A stretch of DNA of 64,000 nucleotides, taken from Streptomyces sp. YPW6. GTDB lineage: Bacteria > Actinomycetota > Actinomycetes > Streptomycetales > Streptomycetaceae. This document shows positions 10,740 to 19,574 of this stretch, one piece after another. The position numbers and the translations under genes are program-made. Positions within the stretch are counted from its first letter, which is position 1. Each line of letters starts with the position of its first letter. The DNA lies in NCBI RefSeq assembly GCF_018866325.1, contig NZ_CP076457.1, positions 1,957,001-2,021,000 on the forward strand, read 5' to 3'. Below the pieces are notes generated by a model. The model was given only the letters and a program-made list of their open reading frames with translations, searched no databases and had not been told where the DNA came from.

Positions 10740-13153
10740 GTGACCGCCCGCAAGCCGTCCCGCAAGGCATCCCGCAAGTCCGCCGAGGTCGTCGTCGAGA
10801 CCGTCGCGGAACCCACCGCCGAGACCGCCGCCACCGAGGCCTCCGCCGACGCGGCGGCCGCACCCGCGCCGGCGCCCGCCGCCACCGCGACCAAGCCCGC
10901 GCCCGCCAGGCGCGCCCGGCCGAAGCGGGCCGACGCGGCCCCGCCGCGCCCCGGCAGGCCGGTGACGGCCAGGGCGCCCGTCCCGCACCGGCCCTGGACG
11001 GCGCCGACCGCGGCCGGCTGCTGGCCGGCGACCACCACGCGCCGCACGACGTGCTCGGCGCCCACCCGATCCCCGGCGGGGTGCTCGTCCGGGCGCTGCG
11101 GCCGTTCGCCCGGACCGTCACCGTGCTGGCGACGGGGCTGCGGGCCGAGCTGCACGACGACGGGGACGGCTTCTTCTCCGGTGTGCTGCCGGTACCGCAG
11201 GTGCCCGCGTACCGGCTGGAAGTGGTCTACGACGACAACACCATCGAGGTGGAGGACCCGTACCGCTTCTGGCCCGCGATCGGCGAGCTCGATCTGCACC
11301 TGATCGGCGAGGGCCGCCACGAGGAGCTGTGGCGGGCGCTCGGCGCCGAGCCGATGGAGCACCAGGGGGTGGCCGGCACCCGGTTCACCCTGTGGGCGCC
11401 GAACGCGCGCGGTGTGCGGATCACCGGTGACTTCACCTACTGGGACGGCACGGGCTTCCCGATGCGGTCGCTCGGCTCGACCGGGGTGTGGGAGCTGTTC
11501 CTGCCGGGGGTCGGCGAGGGCGCGCTGTACAAGTTCGACATCTGCCGCCCGGACGGTTCGCACACGGTGCGCGCCGACCCGATGGCCCGGCGTACCGAGG
11601 TCCCGCCCGCGACGGCGTCGATCGTCACCGCCCGGCACCACACGTGGCAGGACGCGGACTGGATGGCGCACCGGGGCGACCGCCCGGTCCACGAGGCGCC
11701 GTTCTCGGTGTACGAGGTGCATCTCGCGTCCTGGCGGCCGGGACTGACGTACCGGCAGCTCGCGGAGCAGCTGCCCGCGTACGTCAAGGACCTCGGGTTC
11801 ACGCACGTGGAGCTGATGCCGGTCTCCGAGCACCCCTTCGGCGGGTCCTGGGGCTACCAGGTCACCGGGTTCTACGCGCCGACCTCGCGGCTGGGCACCC
11901 CGGACGACTTCCGCTTCCTCGTCGACGCCCTGCACCGGGCGGGCATCGGCGTCATCATGGACTGGGTTCCGGCCCATTTCCCGCGCGACGACTGGGCGTT
12001 GGCCGAGTTCGACGGGCGTCCGCTGTACGAGCACGCCGACCCGCAGCGCGCGGCCCACCCGGACTGGGGGACGCTGGAGTTCGACTACGGCCGCACCGAG
12101 GTCCGCAACTTCCTGGTCGCCAACGCCACGTACTGGTGCGAGGAGTTCCACATCGACGGGCTGCGGGTCGACGCGGTGGCCTCGATGCTCTACCTGGACT
12201 ACTCCCGCGAGGACGGCCAGTGGTCGCCCAACGAGTTCGGCGGCCGGGAGAACCTGGACGCGGTCGCCTTCCTCCAGGAGATGAACGCGACCGTCTACCG
12301 GCGCAACCCGGGCGTCGTCACCATCGCCGAGGAGTCCACCGCCTGGGACGGTGTCACCCGCCCCACCGACAGCGGGGGCCTGGGCTTCGGGCTGAAGTGG
12401 AACATGGGCTGGATGCACGACTCGCTCCAGTACATGGCGAAGGAGCCGGTCCACCGCAAGTACCACCACAACGAGATGACGTTCTCGATGGTGTACGCCT
12501 ACAGCGAGAACTACGTGCTGCCGATCTCGCACGACGAGGTGGTGCACGGCAAGCGGGCGCTGGTGTCGAAGATGCCCGGCGACTGGTGGCAGCAGCGGGC
12601 CGACCACCGCGCCTACCTGGGCTTCATGTGGGCCCACCCCGGTAAGCAACTCCTCTTCATGGGACAGGAGTTCGCCCAGGGTGCGGAGTGGTCGGAAGGT
12701 CACGGCCCGGACTGGTGGCTGCTGGACCCGTCCTACGGGGCGGCCGGCGACCACCAGGGGGTGCGGACCCTGGTGGGCGACCTGAACGCGGTGTACGGGG
12801 CGGTGCCCGCGCTGTGGCAGCGGGACACCTCTCCGGAGGGGTTCAGCTGGGTGGACGGCGGGGCGGCCGAGGACAACGTGCTCGCGTTCCTGCGGTACGA
12901 CGCCGACGGCTCGCCGCTGCTGGCGGTCTCGCACTTCTCCCCGGCGGTCCGCACCGACTACCGCCTGGGGGTGCCGGAGACCGGCGCCGAGGGCTGGGTG
13001 GAGGTCCTGAACACCGACGCGGCCCGGTACGGCGGGGGCGATGTGCGCAACGAGGAGCCGCTGAAGGCGGAGGCGGTGCCCGCGCACGGCCGGCCGTGCA
13101 GCATCTCGCTGACGCTGCCGCCGCTGGCGACGGTCTGGTTCCGTCCGGCGTAG
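10740..13153 (+). CDS. glgB: 1,4-alpha-glucan branching enzyme, N-terminal reading frame apparently broken
   Basis: GlgB introduces alpha-1,6 branches into the glucan made by GlgE. The core runs uninterrupted in one frame from about 10960 to 13153: CBM48 domain, GH13 barrel with [22 protein letters not shown] and SHDEVVHGK, and a C-terminal beta domain. The only good start is GTG 10740, eleven bases after GAGGAGG. It opens an Ala/Pro/Lys-rich tail ([18 protein letters not shown]) in a different frame. Joining them needs one extra base somewhere around 10900-10990, giving about 804 residues. Upstream of this point the core frame reads as an arginine-rich shadow with no ribosome site. The next in-frame start, GTG 11051, would cut into the CBM48 domain. 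It may be a sequencing slip or a real lesion; function is unproven. Confidence 0.85.
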
Positions 13154-13234
13154 CCCGTGGGGGCCGTGACCGTCCGGAGCCGGTACCGGAACACGCTCCG
13201 GGCCCGGTTCCGGACGGGCGGCCGCCCAGGACGC

Positions 13235-13275
13235 CCCGAGGGGCACCCGTACCGGGGGTACGGGTGCCCCTCGGG
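13235..13275. terminator. Bidirectional terminator between glgB and dctA
   Basis: Bases 13235-13253 and 13257-13275 form a perfect 19-bp stem around a GGG loop. It lies 81 bases past the glgB stop and 57 bases from the stop of the convergent symporter gene, so it can serve both. Confidence 0.88.
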
Positions 13276-13331
13276 AGGGGGGGGACCGCAGCGGCGGGGG
13301 GTACCGCCGCGGCCCTGGCGGGTGGCGCGGG

Positions 13332-14702
13332 TCAGACCTTGGCGGGCTGCTCGGCGGGCGCGCTGTCCCGCTGCTCGGGGACCTCGTCGGCGGGGGCAGG
13401 GCCGTGGCCGTCGTCGACGAGGGTCCTCTCGTCGAACGGGAGCCGTCCGGCCAGCACCTCGCCCACCCGGCCCCGGTCGATCTCCTTGGTCCAGTGGCCG
13501 ACCAGCACCGTGGCGACCGCGTTGCCCGCGAAGTTGGTCAGGGCGCGGGCCTCGCTCATGAAGCGGTCGATGCCGACGATCAGGCCGACGCCGTCGACGA
13601 GTTCGGGGCGGTGCGACTGGAGGCCGCCGGCCAGGGTCGCCAGGCCCGCGCCGGTCACACCGGCCGCGCCCTTCGAGGCGATGACCATGAAGACCAGCAG
13701 CGAGATCTGCTCGCCGGCGCTCAGCGGGTCGCCCATCGCGTTGGCGATGAAGAGCGAGGACATCGTGAGGTAGATCGCGGTTCCGTCGAGGTTGAAGGAG
13801 TAGCCGGTCGGCACGGTGATGCCGACGACGGGCTTGCTGACGCCCAGGTGCTCCATCTTCGCGATCAGCCGCGGCAGCGCCGACTCGGAGGAGGAGGTGG
13901 AGAGGATCAGCAGGAACTCGCGGCCCAGGTACTTCAGCAGCGAGAACAGGTTCACCCCGGCGATCAGGCGCAGCAGCGCGCCGAGCACCACGAAGACGAA
14001 CAGCGCGCAGGTGACATAGAAGCCGATCATGATGATCGCCAGGGACTTCAGGGCGTCGAGGCCGGTCTCGCCGACCACCGCGGCGATCGCGCCGAACGCG
14101 CCGACCGGGGCGGCCCACATGATCATGGCGAGGATACGGAAGACGAGGCGCTGGATGTGGGTGATGCCGCGGATGACCGGCTCACCGGCCTTGCCCATCG
14201 CCTGGAGCGCGAAGCCCGCGAGGAGCGCGACGAGGAGGGTCTGGAGGACCTCGCCCTCGGTGAAGGCGGAGACGATGGTGGTCGGGATGATGCCGAGCAG
14301 GAAGTCCGCGGTGGACTCGCCGGCGCCCCCGGCCTGTTCCGCGCCCGCCTCGCGGGCGGCTTCGGTGATGTGGAGGGTGGAGCCGGGCTCCAGGATGTTG
14401 CCGACGAGCAGGCCGATGGCGAGGGCCACGGTCGACATGACCAGGAAGTAGCCGAGCGCCAGACCGCCGACCGCGCCGACCTTGGCGGCCTTGCGGACCG
14501 AGCCGACGCCCAGGACGATCGTGCAGAAGATGATCGGCGAGATCATCATCTTGATCAGGTTCACGAAGCCGGCGCCGATGGGCTTCAGTTCGACGGCCAC
14601 CCCGGGGGCCGCGAAGCCCACCAGGATGCCGAGCGCCACGGCGGCGATCACGGCGATGTACAGGTAGTGGGTGCGGTCCCGTTGTTTGGCTGCCACAGCC
14701 AT
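13332..14702 (-). CDS. dctA: C4-dicarboxylate (Na+ or H+):dicarboxylate symporter
   Basis: A 456-residue polytopic membrane protein of the DAACS family, which imports succinate, fumarate, malate or related acids with cations. Family signatures are clear: the serine-rich SSSESALPRLI re-entrant segment, PTGYSFNLDGTAIYL, and the N-terminal VALGILVGFAAPGVAVELKPIG. Several hydrophobic helices separate them. The C-terminus is a charged cytoplasmic tail ending in an Ala/Glu-rich stretch. The start ATG at 14702 is preceded by AGGAG-type sequence. It is divergent from a CitA/DcuS-like kinase and its regulator, which most likely control it. The exact substrate cannot be read from sequence. Confidence 0.93.
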   Translation of the reverse strand: MAVAAKQRDRTHYLYIAVIAAVALGILVGFAAPGVAVELKPIGAGFVNLIKMMISPIIFCTIVLGVGSVRKAAKVGAVGGLALGYFLVMSTVALAIGLLVGNILEPGSTLHITEAAREAGAEQAGGAGESTADFLLGIIPTTIVSAFTEGEVLQTLLVALLAGFALQAMGKAGEPVIRGITHIQRLVFRILAMIMWAAPVGAFGAIAAVVGETGLDALKSLAIIMIGFYVTCALFVFVVLGALLRLIAGVNLFSLLKYLGREFLLILSTSSSESALPRLIAKMEHLGVSKPVVGITVPTGYSFNLDGTAIYLTMSSLFIANAMGDPLSAGEQISLLVFMVIASKGAAGVTGAGLATLAGGLQSHRPELVDGVGLIVGIDRFMSEARALTNFAGNAVATVLVGHWTKEIDRGRVGEVLAGRLPFDERTLVDDGHGPAPADEVPEQRDSAPAEQPAKV

Positions 14703-14873
14703 GGTGGGGCTCCTCGGCTCGGTCAGAACGTGCGCCCCCGTCCCTGGGGGCTTCGGTGACTATCCACCGGCCTGTGACCCCGGTCACCCTTGCGTTCATA
14801 TCGTTCACAGGCGCTTTCCGGCCAGCCGGGATGCCTCTGGGAGCGCCCGGCCGGGCCAGGCAGACTGTGAGGC

Positions 14874-16574
14874 ATGCGCCTCCCCCGTGCCCGCCCCCGC
14901 AGCCTGGCGGGCCAGCTCTTCGCCATGCAGGTCGTGCTCATCGCCGCCGTGGTGGCCGGGTGCGCCGTGTTCGCGTACGTCTCCGGCAGCGCGCAGGCCG
15001 AGGAGACGGCCGCCCGGCAGGTGCGGGTGGCGGCTCTGGCCGTGGCCGATTCCCCCTCCGTACGGGAGGCCATCCGCACCCCGGACCCGTCCGCCGTACT
15101 CCAGCCGTACGCGGAACGGGTGCGCGAGGACACCGGGATCACCTTCGTCACGATCATGGACACCGAGCGGGTGCGCTGGACGCATCCGGACACCAGCCGG
15201 ATCGGGGACACCTTCCTCGGGAACACCGCCAAGGCCCTGCGCGGGCAGACCTTCACCGAGACCTACACCGGCACGCTGGGCCCCTCGATACGCGTGGTGA
15301 CCCCGATCCGCGACGGCGGGAGCATCGTCGGCCTGGTGAGCGCGGGCATCACCGTGGACCGGGTCTCCTCGCAGGTACGGGAGCAGCTCGGCGCCCTCGC
15401 GCTGGCGGCGGGCGGGGCGCTGGCGCTCGGCGGTATCGGCACGTACGTGATCAACGCCCGGCTGCGGCGCCACACCCACGGCATGAACGCGGCCGAGCTG
15501 AGCCGGCTGCACGACTACCACCAGGCCACCCTGCACGCGGTGCGCGAGGGACTGCTGATGCTGGACGGGCGGCGGCGGATCGCCCTGGTCAACGACGCCG
15601 GGCGGGAGCTGCTGGGCCTGGAGCCGGATGCGGCGGCGGTCGGCCGCACGGTCGACGAGCTGGCCCTGCCCGCACCGCTGACCGGGGCGCTGCTGGCGTC
15701 GGAGCCACGGGTGGACGAGGTGCACCTGACGGCGGACCGGGTGATCGTGGTCAACACCCGCCCGGTGGTGGGCGGCGAGCAGCGGGGCACGGTGGTGACC
15801 CTGCGGGACCACACCGAGCTCCAGGCGCTGGCCGGGGAGCTGGACTCCGAGCGCGGTTTCACGCAGGCGCTGCGTTCCCAGGCCCACGAGGCGGCGAACC
15901 GCCTGCACACCGTGGTGTCGCTGATCGAGCTGGGCCGGGTGGAGGAGGCCGTGGACTTCGCGACGGCGGAGCTGGAGCTGGCCCAGGTGCTGACGGACCG
16001 GGTGGTGGGGGCGGTGGAGGAACCGGTACTGGCCGCGTTGCTGCTCGGCAAGGCGGCCCAGGCGAACGAGCGGGGTGTGGAGCTGGTGCTCGCGGAGGAC
16101 AGCCTGATCGACGACGGGGCGCTGCCGCCGTCCCTGGGCCGGCGGGACGTGGTGACGATCCTGGGCAATCTGATCGACAACGCCGTGGACGCCGCGTCGG
16201 AGGGCCCCGGCGGCGCGGAGGAGTCCGGGGCCGGGGTGCCCGCGCCCCGGGCGGCCGGGGGTCCCGCGGGGCGGGCCCGGGTGACGGTGACCGCGCTCGC
16301 GGACGGGCGGGAGCTGCTGCTGCGGGTCGCGGACACGGGGGCGGGCATCGGCCCCGAGGCGGCGGACGCGGTGTTCCGGCGGGGCTGGTCGACGCACGGG
16401 GCGGGGCGCGGGCTCGGCCTGGCGCTGGTGCGGCAGGCGGCGCACCGCAACGGGGGCACGGTGGAGCTGGACGCGGGTCCGGACGGCGGCGCGCGGTTCA
16501 CCGTTCGGCTGCCGCTCGGGGACAGCAGGGCGGCATCGGCGGCGGGTCCCCGGGGGAAGGAGGTCACGGCGTGA
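14874..16574 (+). CDS. Sensor histidine kinase of the CitA/DcuS type
   Basis: The 566-residue kinase has a first membrane segment near residues 15-35, an extracytoplasmic PAS/Cache domain (VREDTGITFVTIMDTERVRW, IGDTFLGN) and a second segment near 175-195. A cytoplasmic PAS domain (MLDGRRRIALVNDAGRELLG) follows. The phosphoacceptor region is LRSQAHEAANRLHTVVSLIE. The ATPase domain shows GNLIDNAVDAA, DTGAGIG and GRGLGLALV. Kinases of this class sense carboxylates such as citrate or C4 acids. The divergent dctA gene supports that role here. Its stop overlaps the start of the response-regulator gene (GTGA), so the two are coupled. The ligand is inferred, not shown. Confidence 0.92.
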   Translation: MRLPRARPRSLAGQLFAMQVVLIAAVVAGCAVFAYVSGSAQAEETAARQVRVAALAVADSPSVREAIRTPDPSAVLQPYAERVREDTGITFVTIMDTERVRWTHPDTSRIGDTFLGNTAKALRGQTFTETYTGTLGPSIRVVTPIRDGGSIVGLVSAGITVDRVSSQVREQLGALALAAGGALALGGIGTYVINARLRRHTHGMNAAELSRLHDYHQATLHAVREGLLMLDGRRRIALVNDAGRELLGLEPDAAAVGRTVDELALPAPLTGALLASEPRVDEVHLTADRVIVVNTRPVVGGEQRGTVVTLRDHTELQALAGELDSERGFTQALRSQAHEAANRLHTVVSLIELGRVEEAVDFATAELELAQVLTDRVVGAVEEPVLAALLLGKAAQANERGVELVLAEDSLIDDGALPPSLGRRDVVTILGNLIDNAVDAASEGPGGAEESGAGVPAPRAAGGPAGRARVTVTALADGRELLLRVADTGAGIGPEAADAVFRRGWSTHGAGRGLGLALVRQAAHRNGGTVELDAGPDGGARFTVRLPLGDSRAASAAGPRGKEVTA

Positions 16575-17245
16575 TCAGAGTGCTGGTGGTGGAGGACGAT
16601 CCGGTGGCCGCCGACGCCCATCAGATGTACGTGGAGCGGGTGGAGGGCTTCACCGTGACCGCGGTGGCGCACTCCCGGGCGGCGGCGGTGCGCGCGCTGG
16701 AGCGAACCCCGGTGGACCTGCTGCTGCTCGACCTCTACCTCCCGGACGGGCACGGGCTCGGGCTGCTGCGTTCGCTGCGCGCCTCCGGCCACGGGGCCGA
16801 TGTGATCGCGGTGACCTCGGCGCGGGATCTCACGGTGGTGCGGGAGGGGGTGTCGCTCGGTGTCGTGCAGTACGTGCTGAAGCCGTTCACGTACCCGACG
16901 CTGCGCGACCGGCTGGTGCGGTACGCGGAGTTCCGGGGCGCGGCCGGGGAGGCGAGCGGCCAGGAGGAGGTGGACCGGGCGCTGGGCGCGCTGCGGGTCG
17001 CGCATCCGGCCGCACTGCCCAAGGGGCTCAGCGGGCCGACGCTGGAGGCGGTCACCCGGGTGCTGAAGGAGTCCCCGGACGGGGTGACGGCGGCCGCCGC
17101 CGGGGAGCGTCTCGGGATCTCCCGGATCACGGCCCGGCGGTATCTGGAGCACCTGGTGACCGTCGGCAGCGCCGCGCGGCGTCCACATTACGGACAGGTC
17201 GGCCGACCGGAGCTGCACTACACCTGGCTCGCCTCGGGGCGCTGA
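16571..17245 (+). CDS. Response regulator of the CitB/DcuR family
   Basis: The 224-residue protein has a receiver domain (VLVVEDDPVAADAHQMYV; phospho-Asp in LLLLDLYLPDG; conserved Lys in YVLKPFTYP). A C-terminal helix-turn-helix (GVTAAAAGERLGISRITARR) then leads into a winged segment ending HYTWLASGR. This layout is that of CitB/DcuR regulators, which pair with CitA-type kinases. The GTG start overlaps the kinase stop. It probably activates dctA across the 171-base divergent gap in response to an external dicarboxylate. Confidence 0.92.
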   Translation: MIRVLVVEDDPVAADAHQMYVERVEGFTVTAVAHSRAAAVRALERTPVDLLLLDLYLPDGHGLGLLRSLRASGHGADVIAVTSARDLTVVREGVSLGVVQYVLKPFTYPTLRDRLVRYAEFRGAAGEASGQEEVDRALGALRVAHPAALPKGLSGPTLEAVTRVLKESPDGVTAAAAGERLGISRITARRYLEHLVTVGSAARRPHYGQVGRPELHYTWLASGR

Positions 17246-17440
17246 CCGGCCGGCGGACGCCGGTACCGCAAGGGCTTTCCATCCGACCCCGCGCCCCTGA
17301 AGGGGCCTTCTCCGGCGTGAGGAAGAAAGCGCTGGTGGGGCCGGTTTCCCGTACCGCCCGCGCGGTTCGCGGCTGGAGGTTCCTACGAAGCGTGTTCTGT
17401 GGGGAACGTACCGTAGCCAGGGCGGACACGGGCTCCTACG

Positions 17441-18133
17441 GTGGGCCGCGTGCACCCCACCCCGCCCTTCAACGCCCCCGCCGCGCGCCGTCTCCGTGAG
17501 GCTCTGGGGATGGCTCCCGGCCATGTCGCCTACGGGCTCGCCGCCCAGTACGGACTCCGGATCAGCGCAGAGACCGTCGTCGCCTGGGAACGCGGCATCG
17601 CGACCCCCGGGGAACGCGAGCTGACCGCCCTCGCCGGCGTCCTGTGGTGCGCGCCCGGAGAGCTGCTGGCCGCCGCGGCCACCCTGCGCGAGCACCGGAT
17701 GACCCGGGACCTGACCGTGGACGAGCTGGCCCGGCAGCTGGGCATGACCGGCGCCTCGTACCTGCGGATGGAGGAGTCGGGGCGCTGGCGTGGCAACGAG
17801 CGGCAGTCGGCGGCGCTGTGCCGGGCGCTGGGGCTGACGGCGGCGCAGTTCCTGACCGCGACGGGCCGCGACCAGGAGCTGGCGGAGTTGCTGAGCAGCG
17901 CGGTCACCACGCGCTGGCAGGCGTACGTCCGGCCGGTGTCGAAGGTCGTCCCGCTGGACCGGGCGCTGATCCAGGACACGCTGGAGCACCTGCACGCCGA
18001 CTACCAGGCCCTGATGGTCTCGACGCTCAGCTGGAGCAGCACCGGCCAGGAGCGCTCCGCCGCCACGGGCGACGCGGGCCGGGCGTTCCTGGCCCGGGTG
18101 GTGGAGCACTTCTGGCGGACCGCCGGAGCCTGA
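17441..18133 (+). CDS. DNA-binding protein with two XRE-like helix-turn-helix regions
   Basis: A 230-residue soluble protein with two HTH-like blocks: residues about 14-65 (LREALGMAPGHVAYGLAAQ, ETVVAWERG) and about 85-140 (MTRDLTVDELARQLGMTGAS, YLRMEESGRW). The last 70 residues are helical and ungrouped. The related arrangement suggests an internal duplication of an XRE domain. It lies between the two-component pair and convergent pfkA, with a 195-base upstream gap and its own terminator, so it is probably monocistronic. GTG 17441 is taken as the start; GTG 17450 in the same frame is an alternative. Its targets are unknown. Confidence 0.8.
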   Translation: MGRVHPTPPFNAPAARRLREALGMAPGHVAYGLAAQYGLRISAETVVAWERGIATPGERELTALAGVLWCAPGELLAAAATLREHRMTRDLTVDELARQLGMTGASYLRMEESGRWRGNERQSAALCRALGLTAAQFLTATGRDQELAELLSSAVTTRWQAYVRPVSKVVPLDRALIQDTLEHLHADYQALMVSTLSWSSTGQERSAATGDAGRAFLARVVEHFWRTAGA

Positions 18134-18135
18134 CT

Positions 18136-18165
18136 CCGTACGGGCCGCCCGTGCGGCCCGTACGG
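18136..18165. terminator. Bidirectional terminator between the HTH gene and pfkA
   Basis: Bases 18136-18148 and 18153-18165 form a perfect 13-bp stem with a CCGT loop, starting three bases after the HTH gene stop and ending 45 bases from the pfkA stop. Confidence 0.82.
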
Positions 18166-18209
18166 TTCCGGCGCGGCGAAGGGCCCGCGCGGCCGGGTCC
18201 CGACAGGCC

Positions 18210-19235
18210 CTAGAAGACCGACTCGGCCTCGTACATCCGCTCGGTGGGGACCCGCTTCAGCTGGGTGACGGCCTCGGCGAGCGGGACCATCGCGATGTCG
18301 GTGCCGCGCAGGGCGGTCATCCGGCCGAACTCGCCGCGGTGCACGGCCTCGACGGCGTGCCAGCCGAAGCGGGTGGCGAGCACCCGGTCGTACGCGGTCG
18401 GCGTGCCGCCGCGCTGGACATGGCCGAGAATGACCGGCCGGGCCTCCTTGCCGAGCCGGGTCTCCAGCTCGATCGCGAGGCGGTTGCCGATGCCCTGGAA
18501 GCGCTCGTGTCCGTACTGGTCGATCTCGCCCTTGGCGTACGGCATGGAGCCCTCGGCCGGGTGCGCGCCCTCGGCGACGCAGATCACGGCGAACTTCTTG
18601 CCGCGCGAGAACCGCTCCTCGACCATCTTGACCAGGTCGTCGACCTCGAAGGGCCGCTCGGGCAGGCAGATGCCGTGGGCGCCGCCGGCCATCCCGGACT
18701 CCAGCGCGATCCAGCCGGCGTGCCGGCCCATGACCTCGACGACCATCACGCGCTGGTGGGACTCGGCGGTGGTCTTCAGACGGTCTATGGCCTCGGTCGC
18801 GACACCCACCGCCGTGTCGAACCCGAACGTGCGGTCGGTGGAGGAGATGTCGTTGTCGATGGTCTTCGGGACGCCGACGACCGGCATCCCCGCGTCGGAG
18901 AGCATCCGGGCCGCCGTGAGCGTGCCCTCGCCGCCGATCGGGATGAGCGCGTCGATGCCGTAACGGCGGGTCAGCTCCTCGCAGTTCTCGGCGGCCTCGC
19001 GCAGCCGGTCGCGCTCCAGGCGGGCCGAGCCGAGGATCGTGCCGCCGCGGGCCAGGATGCCGCTGACCGCGTTGAGGTCGAGGGGGCGGAAGTGGCCGTC
19101 GAGCAGCCCCTTGAAGCCGTCCTCGAAGCCGATGACCTCGTCGCCGTGGCCGACGACGGCCCGGTGGACGACCGACCGGATCACTGCGTTCAGGCCGGGG
19201 CAGTCGCCGCCCGCGGTGAGAATTCCGATGCGCAT
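18210..19235 (-). CDS. pfkA: 6-phosphofructokinase
   Basis: The 341-residue glycolytic enzyme phosphorylates fructose 6-phosphate to the 1,6-bisphosphate. Motifs include MRIGILTAGGDCPGLNAVIR at the N-terminus, PIGGEGTLTAA, GVPKTIDNDI, VMVVEVMGRHAGWIA and GHVQRGGTPTAYDR. The Gly in GGEGT together with Lys in VPKTIDND is the residue pair of the actinomycete group that includes both ATP- and PPi-using enzymes. The S. coelicolor members studied use ATP, so ATP is likely but not certain. A longer open frame upstream was rejected because family alignment begins at MRIGIL and AGGAG lies upstream of 19235. It diverges from pta across 339 bases. Confidence 0.94.
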   Translation of the reverse strand: MRIGILTAGGDCPGLNAVIRSVVHRAVVGHGDEVIGFEDGFKGLLDGHFRPLDLNAVSGILARGGTILGSARLERDRLREAAENCEELTRRYGIDALIPIGGEGTLTAARMLSDAGMPVVGVPKTIDNDISSTDRTFGFDTAVGVATEAIDRLKTTAESHQRVMVVEVMGRHAGWIALESGMAGGAHGICLPERPFEVDDLVKMVEERFSRGKKFAVICVAEGAHPAEGSMPYAKGEIDQYGHERFQGIGNRLAIELETRLGKEARPVILGHVQRGGTPTAYDRVLATRFGWHAVEAVHRGEFGRMTALRGTDIAMVPLAEAVTQLKRVPTERMYEAESVF

Positions 19236-19574
19236 CGAGGTGTGTCTCCTGCTCGCTAGTCGCGCTTTCCGGGAGGCCGACGGTGACGACCCCCCTGCCC
19301 TGAACCGCGACGATTGTCCCATGCCGGGCACGGGCCCCGCGCTTTCGGCCGGGCCGGGCGGGCCTTTCGCGGGTACGGGGAACCCTGAGGACGGGGCCTT
19401 CGGCCGCTGGGCGCCGGAACCTCCGGCGGGCGGCCTAGCGGCCCTCGCAGGTATCGTCAAGAGGCAATGCAGGCCAATGCCGGACCCGTCGGAAGGACGG
19501 GCGGGCACGGGGGCAGCACCGCAGGTCCCCACGCCCCGCGGGTCGCGGCGTCGAACAGGGACGGGAGAGCACGC
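19236..19574. promoter_or_regulatory. Divergent gap between pfkA and pta
   Basis: About 340 bases with no supported gene. Frames that stay open are GC-bias shadows. It must carry promoters for both pfkA and pta; I see no clear operator. Confidence 0.4.

Noticed and set aside
10685..10960. Alternative glgB start GTG 10685 in the core frame
   Set aside because: No ribosome site, and the extension is an Arg-rich shadow; the GAGGAGG-GTG at 10740 is far better, which is why a frame break is proposed.
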